A stretch of 23,438 nucleotides of DNA from Thermoplasmata archaeon. Its GTDB lineage: Archaea; Thermoplasmatota; E2; DHVEG-1. How positions within the stretch are numbered: position 1 is the stretch's first letter; every line of letters starts with the position of its first letter. Positions 1 through 7,115 of the stretch are shown piece by piece. The position numbers and the translations under genes were made by a program. The DNA lies in NCBI GenBank assembly GCA_030637965.1, contig DAOWFO010000009.1, positions 1 to 23,438 on the forward strand, read 5' to 3'. The notes beneath the pieces are model-generated. The model did not search any database and was not told the DNA's origin. It saw nothing but the letters and a program-made list of their open reading frames with translations.

Positions 1-53
1 ATTGGAATAAAGAAGTAACTCTTAAACAGGAAATAGTTGAAAAATGTAAGCAA

Positions 54-1229
54 ATGAAACCGATAGATATACTTGTTGGTGTTTTATGTAAAGACGTTGA
101 GGCTACTATTTTAAATGTTTTAAATGTAATAAATGAGGGTTTATATCGATATTTTCCGGATCATCGATTGGCGATTGTAGTATGTGATGGTTATTCTTCG
201 GATAAAACTAGGGAGGTAATAGAATTATTTCATCCATATAGTTCTATAGATATGATTGTAACTGAAGATGTTACCAAAGGTGGGAAAGGCGCAGGTGTAA
301 TGACAATAATTGAGATTGCCCATGAAACTGAAGCTAAATCTATTATTCTAATGGATGGTGATTTGCTTAGCGTTAAGCCAGCATGGATACAAACCATAGC
401 AAATCCTATTGTGTTTGGTAGAGCTGATCTTACGGTTCCTTACTATATAAGAGATAAAAATGATGGTGTTATAACAAACAACCTGGTTTATCCGTTCACA
501 AGAGCTCTTTATGGTATAGACATTAGACAACCAATAGCTGGAGAATATGCATTATCAAAAAATCTTTATGAATTATTGCGTAAACATCCGTTATTTCCTC
601 CAGATTTTGGAATTGATATTTTTATTTTAACTGTTGCAGCGGCAGAAGGTATGTATGTAAAAGAAGGACTATTTTCTTTGAAAATTCACGAATCTACAAC
701 ACATTATCTTGAGCCAGAAAAATTTTTAATACCTATGTTTAGAAAAGTGACGGAAAGCATGTTTGAACTTGCAAAATTTTATGAAATTTACTGGAAATCT
801 AAGCCTCCTGTATGGCGTACAAAATTTCATCGGGAATCATTTAGTCAGAAACCTATACCAATTCAGATAAATGTCTTCGATCTTAAGAAATCATTTGAAT
901 CAGAGTTTAATTCTTCAAAAGATAGGATGAAACAGTTTCTTCCACAAACAATCATTGATGATTTGGATGGTATAGCTAATAATGGAGAAAAATTAAACTC
1001 TGAACTTTGGGCTGAAATTGTATACAATCATGCTGCTGCTTATAAAAATATTAAAGATGAAAAAGATAAATATTCAGTACTTGACTCATTAAAAACACTT
1101 TGGATTGGACGTTTTGTGAGTTATTCAACTGAAGTAGATGGAATGGATATTAACGAGGCTGAAAAAATAATTCAGAAACAAGCAAGAATATTTGAAGAAA
1201 AATTTGAATACCTACGTTCTATATATTAA
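54..1229 (+). CDS. GT-A family 2-like glycosyltransferase (glucosyl-/mannosylglycerate synthase-like)
   Basis: Predicted cytosolic nucleotide-sugar glycosyltransferase of 391 residues. Visible motifs are a DGYSSDKT segment near residues 45-52, a GGKGAG turn at 76-81, a metal-binding DGD at 101-103 within ILMDGDLLS, a YIRDKNDGVITNNLVYP segment at 131-147 and RQPIAGEYALS at 158-168. The last two resemble the acceptor region of the glucosyl-3-phosphoglycerate and mannosylglycerate synthases (GT81/GT78), which make compatible solutes or glycolipid precursors; the exact substrate is inferred only weakly. The C-terminal 150 residues are helical. The reading frame stays open from the ATG at 54 back to the left window edge (17 codons, charged and helical-looking), so the true start may lie outside the window. 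The phosphoesterase gene follows 46 bases downstream. Confidence 0.8.
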   Translation: MKPIDILVGVLCKDVEATILNVLNVINEGLYRYFPDHRLAIVVCDGYSSDKTREVIELFHPYSSIDMIVTEDVTKGGKGAGVMTIIEIAHETEAKSIILMDGDLLSVKPAWIQTIANPIVFGRADLTVPYYIRDKNDGVITNNLVYPFTRALYGIDIRQPIAGEYALSKNLYELLRKHPLFPPDFGIDIFILTVAAAEGMYVKEGLFSLKIHESTTHYLEPEKFLIPMFRKVTESMFELAKFYEIYWKSKPPVWRTKFHRESFSQKPIPIQINVFDLKKSFESEFNSSKDRMKQFLPQTIIDDLDGIANNGEKLNSELWAEIVYNHAAAYKNIKDEKDKYSVLDSLKTLWIGRFVSYSTEVDGMDINEAEKIIQKQARIFEEKFEYLRSIY

Positions 1230-1275
1230 ATGACGTCATTTTTACATGTATTAAAAGTAGAAGAGTGATTTTATA

Positions 1276-1920
1276 TTGAAGAGTACTATGAAGATACTTG
1301 CAATAGCTGATTTACACGGTTTGCAATATAGATTAAATTTAGTTTTAAAAAATGTTGAAAAATATTCTCCGGATTTAGTAGTGGTATGTGGTGATATTAC
1401 ACAATTTGGCCCAGGAGATACTGCTAAAAATTTTTTAGATCAAATTCCCGTTGAAACCTTTGCAGTTCATGGAAATATTGATATCGAGAATGTATTGAAA
1501 AACATAGATGGAAGTAAAGCAAAAAACATACATTTGAAACGAGTTAAAAAAAACGGAATACCCTTTATTGGAATTGGGGGAGGAAATCCTCTTCAATTTA
1601 ATAATAGACTTTCTTTTACTAATAATAAAATTGAAGAATCAATAATTGATAAGATTGATGAATCAACTGTTTTGGTCTCGCATATTCCACCATTTGGCTT
1701 GCAAGATAAAGTTTTTCTAGGAGTACATTCAGGTAGCAAAAAACTAAGAAAATTAATTGATGATAATAAACCACAACTTGTATTGTGTGGCCATATACAT
1801 GAAAATCCGGGTGTTTCAAAAACAAAAGGGACCATTGTTGTAAACTGCAGCATAGGAAAAAAGGGAGAAGGGGCTTTAATAGAAATTAATACGAATATAT
1901 ATGTAAAAATGCTAGATTAA
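1276..1920 (+). CDS. Calcineurin-like metallophosphoesterase, YfcE/MJ0936-like
   Basis: A 214-residue soluble metallophosphoesterase. The metal-ligand blocks appear in the usual order: ADLHG (D12, H14), VVCGDITQFG (D40), VHGNID (N67), VSHIPP (H136) and CGHIHE (H173, H175). The size and the motif order fit the small archaeal phosphodiesterases of the YfcE/MJ0936 group, which hydrolyse phosphodiester bonds with two metal ions; the natural substrate is unknown. I chose the TTG at 1276 because GTGATT at 1265-1270 lies five bases upstream, which is a good archaeal ribosome binding site. The ATG at 1288 begins the conserved MKILAIADLHG and is the alternative start. It probably shares a transcript with the glycosyltransferase ahead of it and converges with the GlnRS gene, leaving only 17 bases between their stops. 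Confidence 0.85.
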   Translation: MKSTMKILAIADLHGLQYRLNLVLKNVEKYSPDLVVVCGDITQFGPGDTAKNFLDQIPVETFAVHGNIDIENVLKNIDGSKAKNIHLKRVKKNGIPFIGIGGGNPLQFNNRLSFTNNKIEESIIDKIDESTVLVSHIPPFGLQDKVFLGVHSGSKKLRKLIDDNKPQLVLCGHIHENPGVSKTKGTIVVNCSIGKKGEGALIEINTNIYVKMLD

Positions 1921-1937
1921 GTTTTTCTGAATTTTTT

Positions 1938-3617
1938 CTACTTCCCTCGATTCAGAATTCTTGACCAAGTATCTCGTAATCCAACTGTTTGATTGATAAT
2001 AAGATTTTCATCTGTAGTATCTGGATCAATGCAAAAGTAACCTTTTCTTAGGAACTGAAATCGGTCAAATGCTTTGAGATTATGAATTGCAGGTTCTACC
2101 TTGCATGACTTTAATATTTTTAAAGAATCTGGATTTAAATAATTCTTAAAATCCCCTTCCTTTTGACTAGTGGGATTCTCAACGGTGAATAGCTTATCAT
2201 ATAGATGTACTTCTGCATCGAGAGCATGAATTGCAGATACCCAATGCAAAGTCGATTTCACTCTTCGATTATTAGGGACATTGCCACCACGTGTTGCTGG
2301 ATCAATTGTGCATATGAGTTCTGTTACTTTTTCATTCTCCTTTATAACTTCATTACATGTGATTAGGTACGCATTACTGAGTCGTACTTCTCTACCTGGT
2401 GCTAGGCGGTAGAATTTTTTTAATGGGTTTTCCATGAAATCATCCTGTTCTATATAGATGATTTTGGAGAAAGGTACCTTTCGAGTCCCTGCATCCAGAT
2501 CTTCAGGATTATTTACAACATCCATTTCATCGGTTTTTCCTTCTTGAAAGTTTTCGATTACTATTTTTAGAGGACGTAAAACGCCCATAAATCGTGGTGC
2601 AGTTTTATTCAAATCATCTCGGATGTAATGCTCAAGAAACTCGATGGGGATATTACTATTTACCTTAGCAACCCCAATTCGCTTACAAAAATTTCTAATT
2701 GCAGTGGGAGAATATCCTCGTCTTCGCATCCCACGTATGGTTGGCATTCGCGGATCATCCCATCCAGATACATGTTTCTCTTGAACAAGGTCCAAAAGCA
2801 TCCGCTTGCTCATAATTGTATAGGTAAGATTAAGACGTGCGAATTCAATCTGTTGAGGTTTGTAAATATCAAGTTCTTTGAGAAACCAATCGTATAATGG
2901 ACGGTGATTTTCAAACTCCAGTGTACATATAGAGTGGGTGATACCTTCAATAGAATCTTCTAAACCATGGGCCCAGTCATACATTGGATAAATGCACCAT
3001 TTATCACCTGTTCGATGATGAGGTGTATGGAGAATACGATACATAACTGGATCTCGCATATTCATGTTAGGATGAGACATATCTATTTTAACGCGAAGTA
3101 CCTTTTCACCATCATCAAACTCTCCAGCTTTCATTTTTAATAATAGATCAAAATTTTCCTCTACAGAACGATCTCGATATGGGCTATTTATACCAGATTT
3201 TAATAGAGTGCCACGTCCTTTACTAATTTCTTCTACAGTCTGGTCATCAACATAAGCCTTACCAGATTTTACCAACTTTACTGCATATTCATACATTTGA
3301 TTAAAATAATCAGAACCATAAAAGAGGCGATTTTCCCAATCAAATCCAAGCCATTTTACATCCTCAATAATTGACCGAACATACTGATTACCCTCTTTAA
3401 CAGGATTTGTATCATCAAATCTTAGATTACACAACCCGTTATATTCCTCTGCAATACCAAAGTTAAGACAGATTGACTTAGCATGACCTATGTGTAAAAA
3501 TCCATTAGGCTCAGGAGGAAATCTTGTATGCACTCGACCTTCATATTTGTTTTTTTTCGTATCTTCATCTATGATATCTCGGATGAAGTCATGGGAACTA
3601 GCATTGTTTGAATTCAT
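1938..3617 (-). CDS. glnS: Glutaminyl-tRNA synthetase
   Basis: Class I synthetase that charges tRNA-Gln directly with glutamine. At 559 residues it matches full-length bacterial GlnRS. The HIGH motif lies at 42-45 within FPPEPNGFLHIGHAKSI, and the KMSKS counterpart is IMSKR at 267-271. GlnRS-diagnostic blocks include NLRFDDTNP (63-71), KWCIYPMYDWAHG (205-217) and ITHSICTLEFENHRPLYDW (225-243). Archaeal GluRS has a different sequence in these places, so this is GlnRS and not GluRS. Two anticodon-binding beta-barrels occupy the C-terminal part, and there is no YqeY tail. The start is fixed by GGTGATTC at 3621-3628, a strong archaeal ribosome binding site. tRNA-Gln(CTG) lies 40 bases upstream on the same strand. 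Archaea normally make Gln-tRNA through GatDE, so the gene was probably acquired from bacteria (inference). Confidence 0.96.
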   Translation of the reverse strand: MNSNNASSHDFIRDIIDEDTKKNKYEGRVHTRFPPEPNGFLHIGHAKSICLNFGIAEEYNGLCNLRFDDTNPVKEGNQYVRSIIEDVKWLGFDWENRLFYGSDYFNQMYEYAVKLVKSGKAYVDDQTVEEISKGRGTLLKSGINSPYRDRSVEENFDLLLKMKAGEFDDGEKVLRVKIDMSHPNMNMRDPVMYRILHTPHHRTGDKWCIYPMYDWAHGLEDSIEGITHSICTLEFENHRPLYDWFLKELDIYKPQQIEFARLNLTYTIMSKRMLLDLVQEKHVSGWDDPRMPTIRGMRRRGYSPTAIRNFCKRIGVAKVNSNIPIEFLEHYIRDDLNKTAPRFMGVLRPLKIVIENFQEGKTDEMDVVNNPEDLDAGTRKVPFSKIIYIEQDDFMENPLKKFYRLAPGREVRLSNAYLITCNEVIKENEKVTELICTIDPATRGGNVPNNRRVKSTLHWVSAIHALDAEVHLYDKLFTVENPTSQKEGDFKNYLNPDSLKILKSCKVEPAIHNLKAFDRFQFLRKGYFCIDPDTTDENLIINQTVGLRDTWSRILNRGK

Positions 3618-3657
3618 AATGAATCACCAAATTTTCCTATCATATTAATGTGAAATA

Positions 3658-3729
3658 CAGCCCCGGCCAGATTCGAACTGGCGCCAAGAGATCCAGAGTC
3701 TCTTATGCTAGCCGCTACACTACGGGGCC
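3658..3729 (-). tRNA. tRNA-Gln (anticodon CTG)
   Basis: A 72-base cloverleaf on the - strand. The acceptor strands are GGCCCCG and CGGGGCT, which gives a G1-U72 wobble followed by six Watson-Crick pairs, and the discriminator is G73. The anticodon stem AGAGA/TCTCT encloses the loop CTCTGGA, so the anticodon at positions 34-36 is CTG, which reads CAG. The T arm is GCCAG-TTCGAAT-CTGGC. CCA is not encoded. It precedes glnS by 40 bases in the same direction. G73, U35 and G36 are identity elements used by bacterial GlnRS, and a weak first pair also suits GlnRS (known biology). A TATA-like stretch at 3763-3773 is suitably placed for its transcription. Confidence 0.95.
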
Positions 3730-3762
3730 AAACAAATCTATCATTTAGGAGTAATATGTATC

Positions 3763-3773
3763 CTTTTTATAAG
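3763..3773 (-). promoter_or_regulatory. TATA box for tRNA-Gln (and possibly glnS)
   Basis: On the - strand the sequence reads CTTATAAAAAG, an A/T-rich TATA element followed by AGG. Its centre is about 39 bases ahead of the mature tRNA 5' end, which would put transcription start roughly a dozen bases before the tRNA. No other clear promoter lies between the tRNA and glnS, so co-transcription is possible. Confidence 0.45.
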
Positions 3774-3800
3774 ATTATTTCTCTTATGTTTTTCTCATAT

Positions 3801-4883
3801 TCACTTGTTTAAAAAAATTGTTTGTGTTGGAAATGCCATTTCAATACCTTCTTTTTCAAAGGATTCTTTTATTGCGAAATTAAATTCCTGTTGTACATCC
3901 ATAAATTTTGCATAATCTTTACTAGTTATATAGTATATGACTTCGAAATTAAGACTAAAATCGCCAAATTCTTTAAAGTGTATTCTATCTACTTTAGTAA
4001 GTTCATTATTTTCAATAATTTTCCTTATTATATTAGGTATTTTCTTAAGTTTTTTAGATGATGTATCATATGTTACTCCAAAATTAAATTTAATTCTTCG
4101 CTTTCTCATTTTCTTAAAATTTCTTACATTTGTAGTGGTTAACACAGAGTTTGCCAATACTAGTTCCTCTCCTTGAAGAAGTTGTACTCGTGTAGATTTC
4201 ATACCAATCTTCTTAACAGTTCCAGAATAATCACCCACGACAATGAAATCACCTATCTCAAATGGTTTATCAAAATAAATTGAGAAAGCACTAAATACAT
4301 CACTTAAAACATTTTGTAATGCAAAAGCAATTGCAATACCTCCAACCCCAAGACCAACAACAATACCTGAAAGATCAATTTTAAGTACATATAATATGAT
4401 TAAGAAAGCAAACAGAAAAATCATAAGATTTATTATACGCTTTAGAACAAAAAGAATATGTTCACTCATTTTTCTCTCTGATCTTCTCTCTGCATACCAT
4501 GCAATGAAGACGTTTACCACTCTTGTTATAATGAATGTTATAAGCAGTATCTCTAATATTGTAAAGATAAATACTAAAGTTTCAGAATAATTTTCAAGAA
4601 TAGTGAGGAGTTCCAATGAAAAATAAATTCCAATAATAATGACAAAAAAATAAATTGGTTTTTTGATATTTCTAAGTATTTCGTCATCTAATTTAGTTTT
4701 TGTTTTTTTTGCCCATCTTGTAAAATATCGCTCAAAGATATGATAAACAATCCAACCTATGACGATAAATAGTATGAATAATCCCACTGATGCAATAATC
4801 TGTTTTATTAAAGGACTGGCATCAATTCCTAATAATGTAAACACATCATCTATAAATTCCAATACATACGCTCCAAAGCTCAT
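3801..4883 (-). CDS. MscS-family mechanosensitive channel
   Basis: A 360-residue membrane channel that opens on membrane tension to release solutes during osmotic downshock. Hydrophobic helices are visible at about 26-48, 74-96, 101-128 and 146-168. They are followed by the pore-lining helix 172-200, which has the glycine/alanine-rich pattern VVGLGVGGIAIAFALQNVLS, and then the MscS beta-domain signature IYFDKPFEIGDFI (202-214). The cytoplasmic alpha/beta domain runs to the end. Two extra N-terminal helices relative to E. coli MscS are common in archaeal members. The ATG at 4883 is preceded by AAGGTAATC, a usable ribosome binding site, and by an A/T-rich promoter-like stretch. It lies between tRNA-Gln and urocanase on the same strand, and no functional link between them is evident. 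Confidence 0.93.
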   Translation of the reverse strand: MSFGAYVLEFIDDVFTLLGIDASPLIKQIIASVGLFILFIVIGWIVYHIFERYFTRWAKKTKTKLDDEILRNIKKPIYFFVIIIGIYFSLELLTILENYSETLVFIFTILEILLITFIITRVVNVFIAWYAERRSERKMSEHILFVLKRIINLMIFLFAFLIILYVLKIDLSGIVVGLGVGGIAIAFALQNVLSDVFSAFSIYFDKPFEIGDFIVVGDYSGTVKKIGMKSTRVQLLQGEELVLANSVLTTTNVRNFKKMRKRRIKFNFGVTYDTSSKKLKKIPNIIRKIIENNELTKVDRIHFKEFGDFSLNFEVIYYITSKDYAKFMDVQQEFNFAIKESFEKEGIEMAFPTQTIFLNK

Positions 4884-4953
4884 GGAAATCGATTACCTTA
4901 AAAAAAAGGTTATACTTTAAGTTTTAGTTTGATTTATTTTCAAGAAAATTAAA

Positions 4954-6603
4954 CTATTTCAACATCGGGAGATTGAGATCAGATTTTTTTACAATCTCAA
5001 TAGCTTTATCATATCCAGCGTCAGCATGTCTAACTACTCCCATGCCAGGATCTGTTTTAAACACGCGTTTAATTCGTTCATCAGTTTCCTTTGTACCATC
5101 ACATACAACTACCATACCTGCATGAGTAGACAAACCAATTCCAACTCCCCCACCATTGTGAATTTGTACGCTATCAGCACCAGCAGCACAATTTAGTAAT
5201 GCATTAAGTAATGGCCAATCTGAAATAGCATCACTACCATCTTTCATATTCTCTGTCTCTCTGTATGGTGATGCAACACTTCCACTATCTAAATGATCCC
5301 TTGTTATTGCAATAGGGCCTATTTTTCTATCTTTTACCATCTTATTAATTTCAAGAGCGAACTTTTCTCTTTCACCATATCCAAGCCAGCAAACTCTAGC
5401 AGGTAGTCCTTCCCATGGGATATATTTTTCTGCAAGTTTAATCCAATTGGACAAGATCTTATCATCCGGAAACATCTTGATAACTTCCTTGTCTGTTTTC
5501 AGAATATCATTGGGATTTCCAGACAATGCTAACCATCTAAAAGGTCCGCGACCAACGCAAAGCATAGGTCTTATATATGCTGGAATAAAACCTGGATAAT
5601 CAAATGCATTTTTTAATCCTGCATTCAATGCTTGGCCGCGAAGATTGTTGCCGTAGTCGAATACAACAGATCCATTTATGTTGAAATCAATCATTGCTTT
5701 ACAATGATTTTTCATACTTGTCATAGATTTTTTGATATATTCATTAGGGATTTCCTTTCTAAGTTTAAAAATTTTCTTTAAAGAATCACCATAAAATCCA
5801 GCAGGGACATATCCATTTAGTTCGTCATGTGCAGATGTTTGATCAGTTACGACATCTGGTGTGAAACCATTTTTAACCAATTTAGGTAAGATATCGGCAC
5901 AGTTGCCTAAGACACCAATTGAACGTGGTTTCTTTTCTTCTTTTGCTTTATTTGCCATTCCTATTGCTTGATTGATATCGTTTACTTTTCCATCACAGAA
6001 ACCTGCTTTTATTCTCTTATCAATTTTCTTTTCATCACATTCAATAGCAATACAAATACCTCCAGCCATTTTAACTGCAAGAGGTTGAGCACCCCCCATG
6101 CCACCCAGGCCTCCAGTTAGAACGATTTTTCCTTTCAGATTGCTATTGAAATGTTTTTTTGCAAGAGCGGAAAAGGTTTCGTAAGTTCCCTGGATTATAC
6201 CCTGAGTACCAATATAGCACCAGGATCCTGCAGTCATTTGACCATACATTATTAATTCAAGGTTTTCCAATTCATGGAATTTTTCCCATGTACTCCAATA
6301 AGGTACTATGTTAGAATTTGCCATAAGTACTCTTGGTGAATTTTCCCATGTTCTAAAAATGGCTATAGGTTTACCGGATTGAATTAGCATTGTTTCATCG
6401 TCTTCAAGATTTTTAAGAGTTTCTACAATAATATTGTAACAATCCCAGTTTCGTGCAGCTTTACCTGTACCTCCATATATAATTAATTCTTCTGGTTTCT
6501 CCGCATTTTCGAGATTATTTTCTAGCATTCGTAGAATAGCTTCTTGCTTCCAACCCTTGCATCTGATTTTCATTCCAGTTGTAGCTTTGATGTTTTTTTT
6601 CAT
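4954..6603 (-). CDS. hutU: Urocanate hydratase
   Basis: Urocanase, the second step of histidine degradation: it converts urocanate to 4-imidazolone-5-propionate using a tightly bound NAD+ as electrophile. The 549 residues are close to the usual length of about 555. Family blocks are IIYGGTGKAARNWDCY (41-56), LMANSNIVPYWSTW (93-106), MYGQMTAGSWCYIGTQGI (119-136) and the NAD-binding LTGGLGGMGGAQ (162-173). The ATG at 6603 or the one ten codons later could start it; the family core begins at about residue 11. Its promoter looks clear at 6631-6650, which would give a very short leader. No histidine ammonia-lyase, imidazolonepropionase or formiminoglutamase gene is in the window, so the rest of the pathway must be elsewhere or missing. 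Confidence 0.96.
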   Translation of the reverse strand: MKKNIKATTGMKIRCKGWKQEAILRMLENNLENAEKPEELIIYGGTGKAARNWDCYNIIVETLKNLEDDETMLIQSGKPIAIFRTWENSPRVLMANSNIVPYWSTWEKFHELENLELIMYGQMTAGSWCYIGTQGIIQGTYETFSALAKKHFNSNLKGKIVLTGGLGGMGGAQPLAVKMAGGICIAIECDEKKIDKRIKAGFCDGKVNDINQAIGMANKAKEEKKPRSIGVLGNCADILPKLVKNGFTPDVVTDQTSAHDELNGYVPAGFYGDSLKKIFKLRKEIPNEYIKKSMTSMKNHCKAMIDFNINGSVVFDYGNNLRGQALNAGLKNAFDYPGFIPAYIRPMLCVGRGPFRWLALSGNPNDILKTDKEVIKMFPDDKILSNWIKLAEKYIPWEGLPARVCWLGYGEREKFALEINKMVKDRKIGPIAITRDHLDSGSVASPYRETENMKDGSDAISDWPLLNALLNCAAGADSVQIHNGGGVGIGLSTHAGMVVVCDGTKETDERIKRVFKTDPGMGVVRHADAGYDKAIEIVKKSDLNLPMLK

Positions 6604-6630
6604 ATAAAACGAATCTTTATATTAAAAAAT

Positions 6631-6650
6631 TCATACTTAAACCTTTTTTT
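6631..6650 (-). promoter_or_regulatory. Archaeal BRE/TATA promoter of hutU
   Basis: Read on the - strand, AAAAAGGTTTAAGTATG is a near-ideal purine-rich BRE followed by a TATA element. Twenty-five bases downstream lies about 6609, so the hutU transcript would be leaderless or nearly so (ATG at 6603). It sits immediately after the T-run that ends the putative structured RNA. Confidence 0.6.
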
Positions 6651-6748
6651 AAAAAATTATAATGAGTAAGGAAGGATTGGCTGGCCTCACTAGGAGGGGA
6701 TGGGATGCACTCTAACAAAAACTACCAGCCCGATTCCTTCCACTACGG
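6650..6748 (-). ncRNA. Candidate structured non-coding RNA between LSm and hutU
   Basis: A GC-rich island in otherwise AT-rich intergenic DNA, with no plausible ORF. Long-range pairing is visible: GGAAGGA at 6670-6676 with TCCTTCC at 6735-6741, GGCTGG at 6679-6684 with CCAGCC at 6725-6730, and AGT/ACT flanks at 6665-6667 and 6742-6744. A small inner hairpin CCTC/GAGG lies at 6685-6697. On the - strand a TATA element (6760-6773) is placed so that transcription would begin near 6744, exactly at the foot of the stem, and a T-run follows at about 6655-6650. That favours the - strand, but the + strand cannot be excluded. I could not match it to tRNA, 5S, SRP, RNase P, C/D or H/ACA consensus. A plain long hairpin is the alternative. 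Confidence 0.45.
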
Positions 6749-6759
6749 ACATATAATTA

Positions 6760-6773
6760 GCATATATATATGC
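6760..6773 (-). promoter_or_regulatory. TATA element ahead of the candidate ncRNA
   Basis: GCATATATATATGC is a perfect palindrome. On the - strand it is preceded by CGAAAA, a purine-rich BRE-like sequence, which gives it polarity toward the structured element. Its centre is about 23-25 bases from the first paired bases at 6744. Being symmetric, it could also just mark the 3' region of LSm. Confidence 0.4.
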
Positions 6774-6780
6774 TTTTCGC

Positions 6781-6996
6781 TTATAACAAGGATATGCTTA
6801 CTACGTTGTTTCCTCTTAGAATTATTGTACCAAGCCGTCTCTTAGTTTCGCCATGATTCTCTTCAACATCAACTAATACCATATTCATATACTCGTCATA
6901 GCCTGAAAGTTTTCCTTCCATGGATCTACCATCCTTTAATAGAAGAGATAGCTTTTGATTTACCGATTTTTCTAGTACATCTAATGGTAATGCCAT
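6781..6996 (-). CDS. Archaeal LSm (Sm-like) RNA-binding protein
   Basis: A 71-residue Sm-fold protein that assembles as a heptameric ring and binds U-rich RNA; archaeal members are implicated in tRNA and small-RNA metabolism. The Sm1 motif covers about residues 14-46 (QKLSLLLKDGRSMEGKL, then YDEYMNMVLVD), and Sm2 is IILRGNNVVSISL at 58-70, with the conserved RG. Length is standard. There is no good ribosome binding site just before the ATG at 6996, and an A/T-rich TATA-like stretch at about 7021-7028 suggests leaderless translation. In many archaea LSm is followed by ribosomal protein L37e; here it is followed instead by the candidate structured RNA. Confidence 0.95.
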   Translation of the reverse strand: MALPLDVLEKSVNQKLSLLLKDGRSMEGKLSGYDEYMNMVLVDVEENHGETKRRLGTIILRGNNVVSISLL

Positions 6997-7115
6997 ATAG
7001 ATGGTGAAACATATTTACCCTTTTTAAATCATTCCCCTTAAAAAACTTAAAAAATAACAACAATTAAATGGTTATTGTAGATTATAGATTTTATTTTATT
7101 GGGGAGTAGTAAAAT

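Noticed and set aside
1230..1239. Perfect palindrome ATGACGTCAT followed by a T-run
   Set aside because: Too short and without a loop to call a terminator, and only one copy is present, so no operator can be supported.
1938..3617. Archaeal non-discriminating GluRS as the identity of the synthetase
   Set aside because: The KWCIYPMYDWAHG and ITHSICTLEFE blocks are GlnRS-type and differ from archaeal GluRS.
6650..6748. H/ACA guide RNA on the + strand (ACA near 6749)
   Set aside because: The ACA lies too far from the lower stem, and no pseudouridylation pocket or K-turn could be placed.
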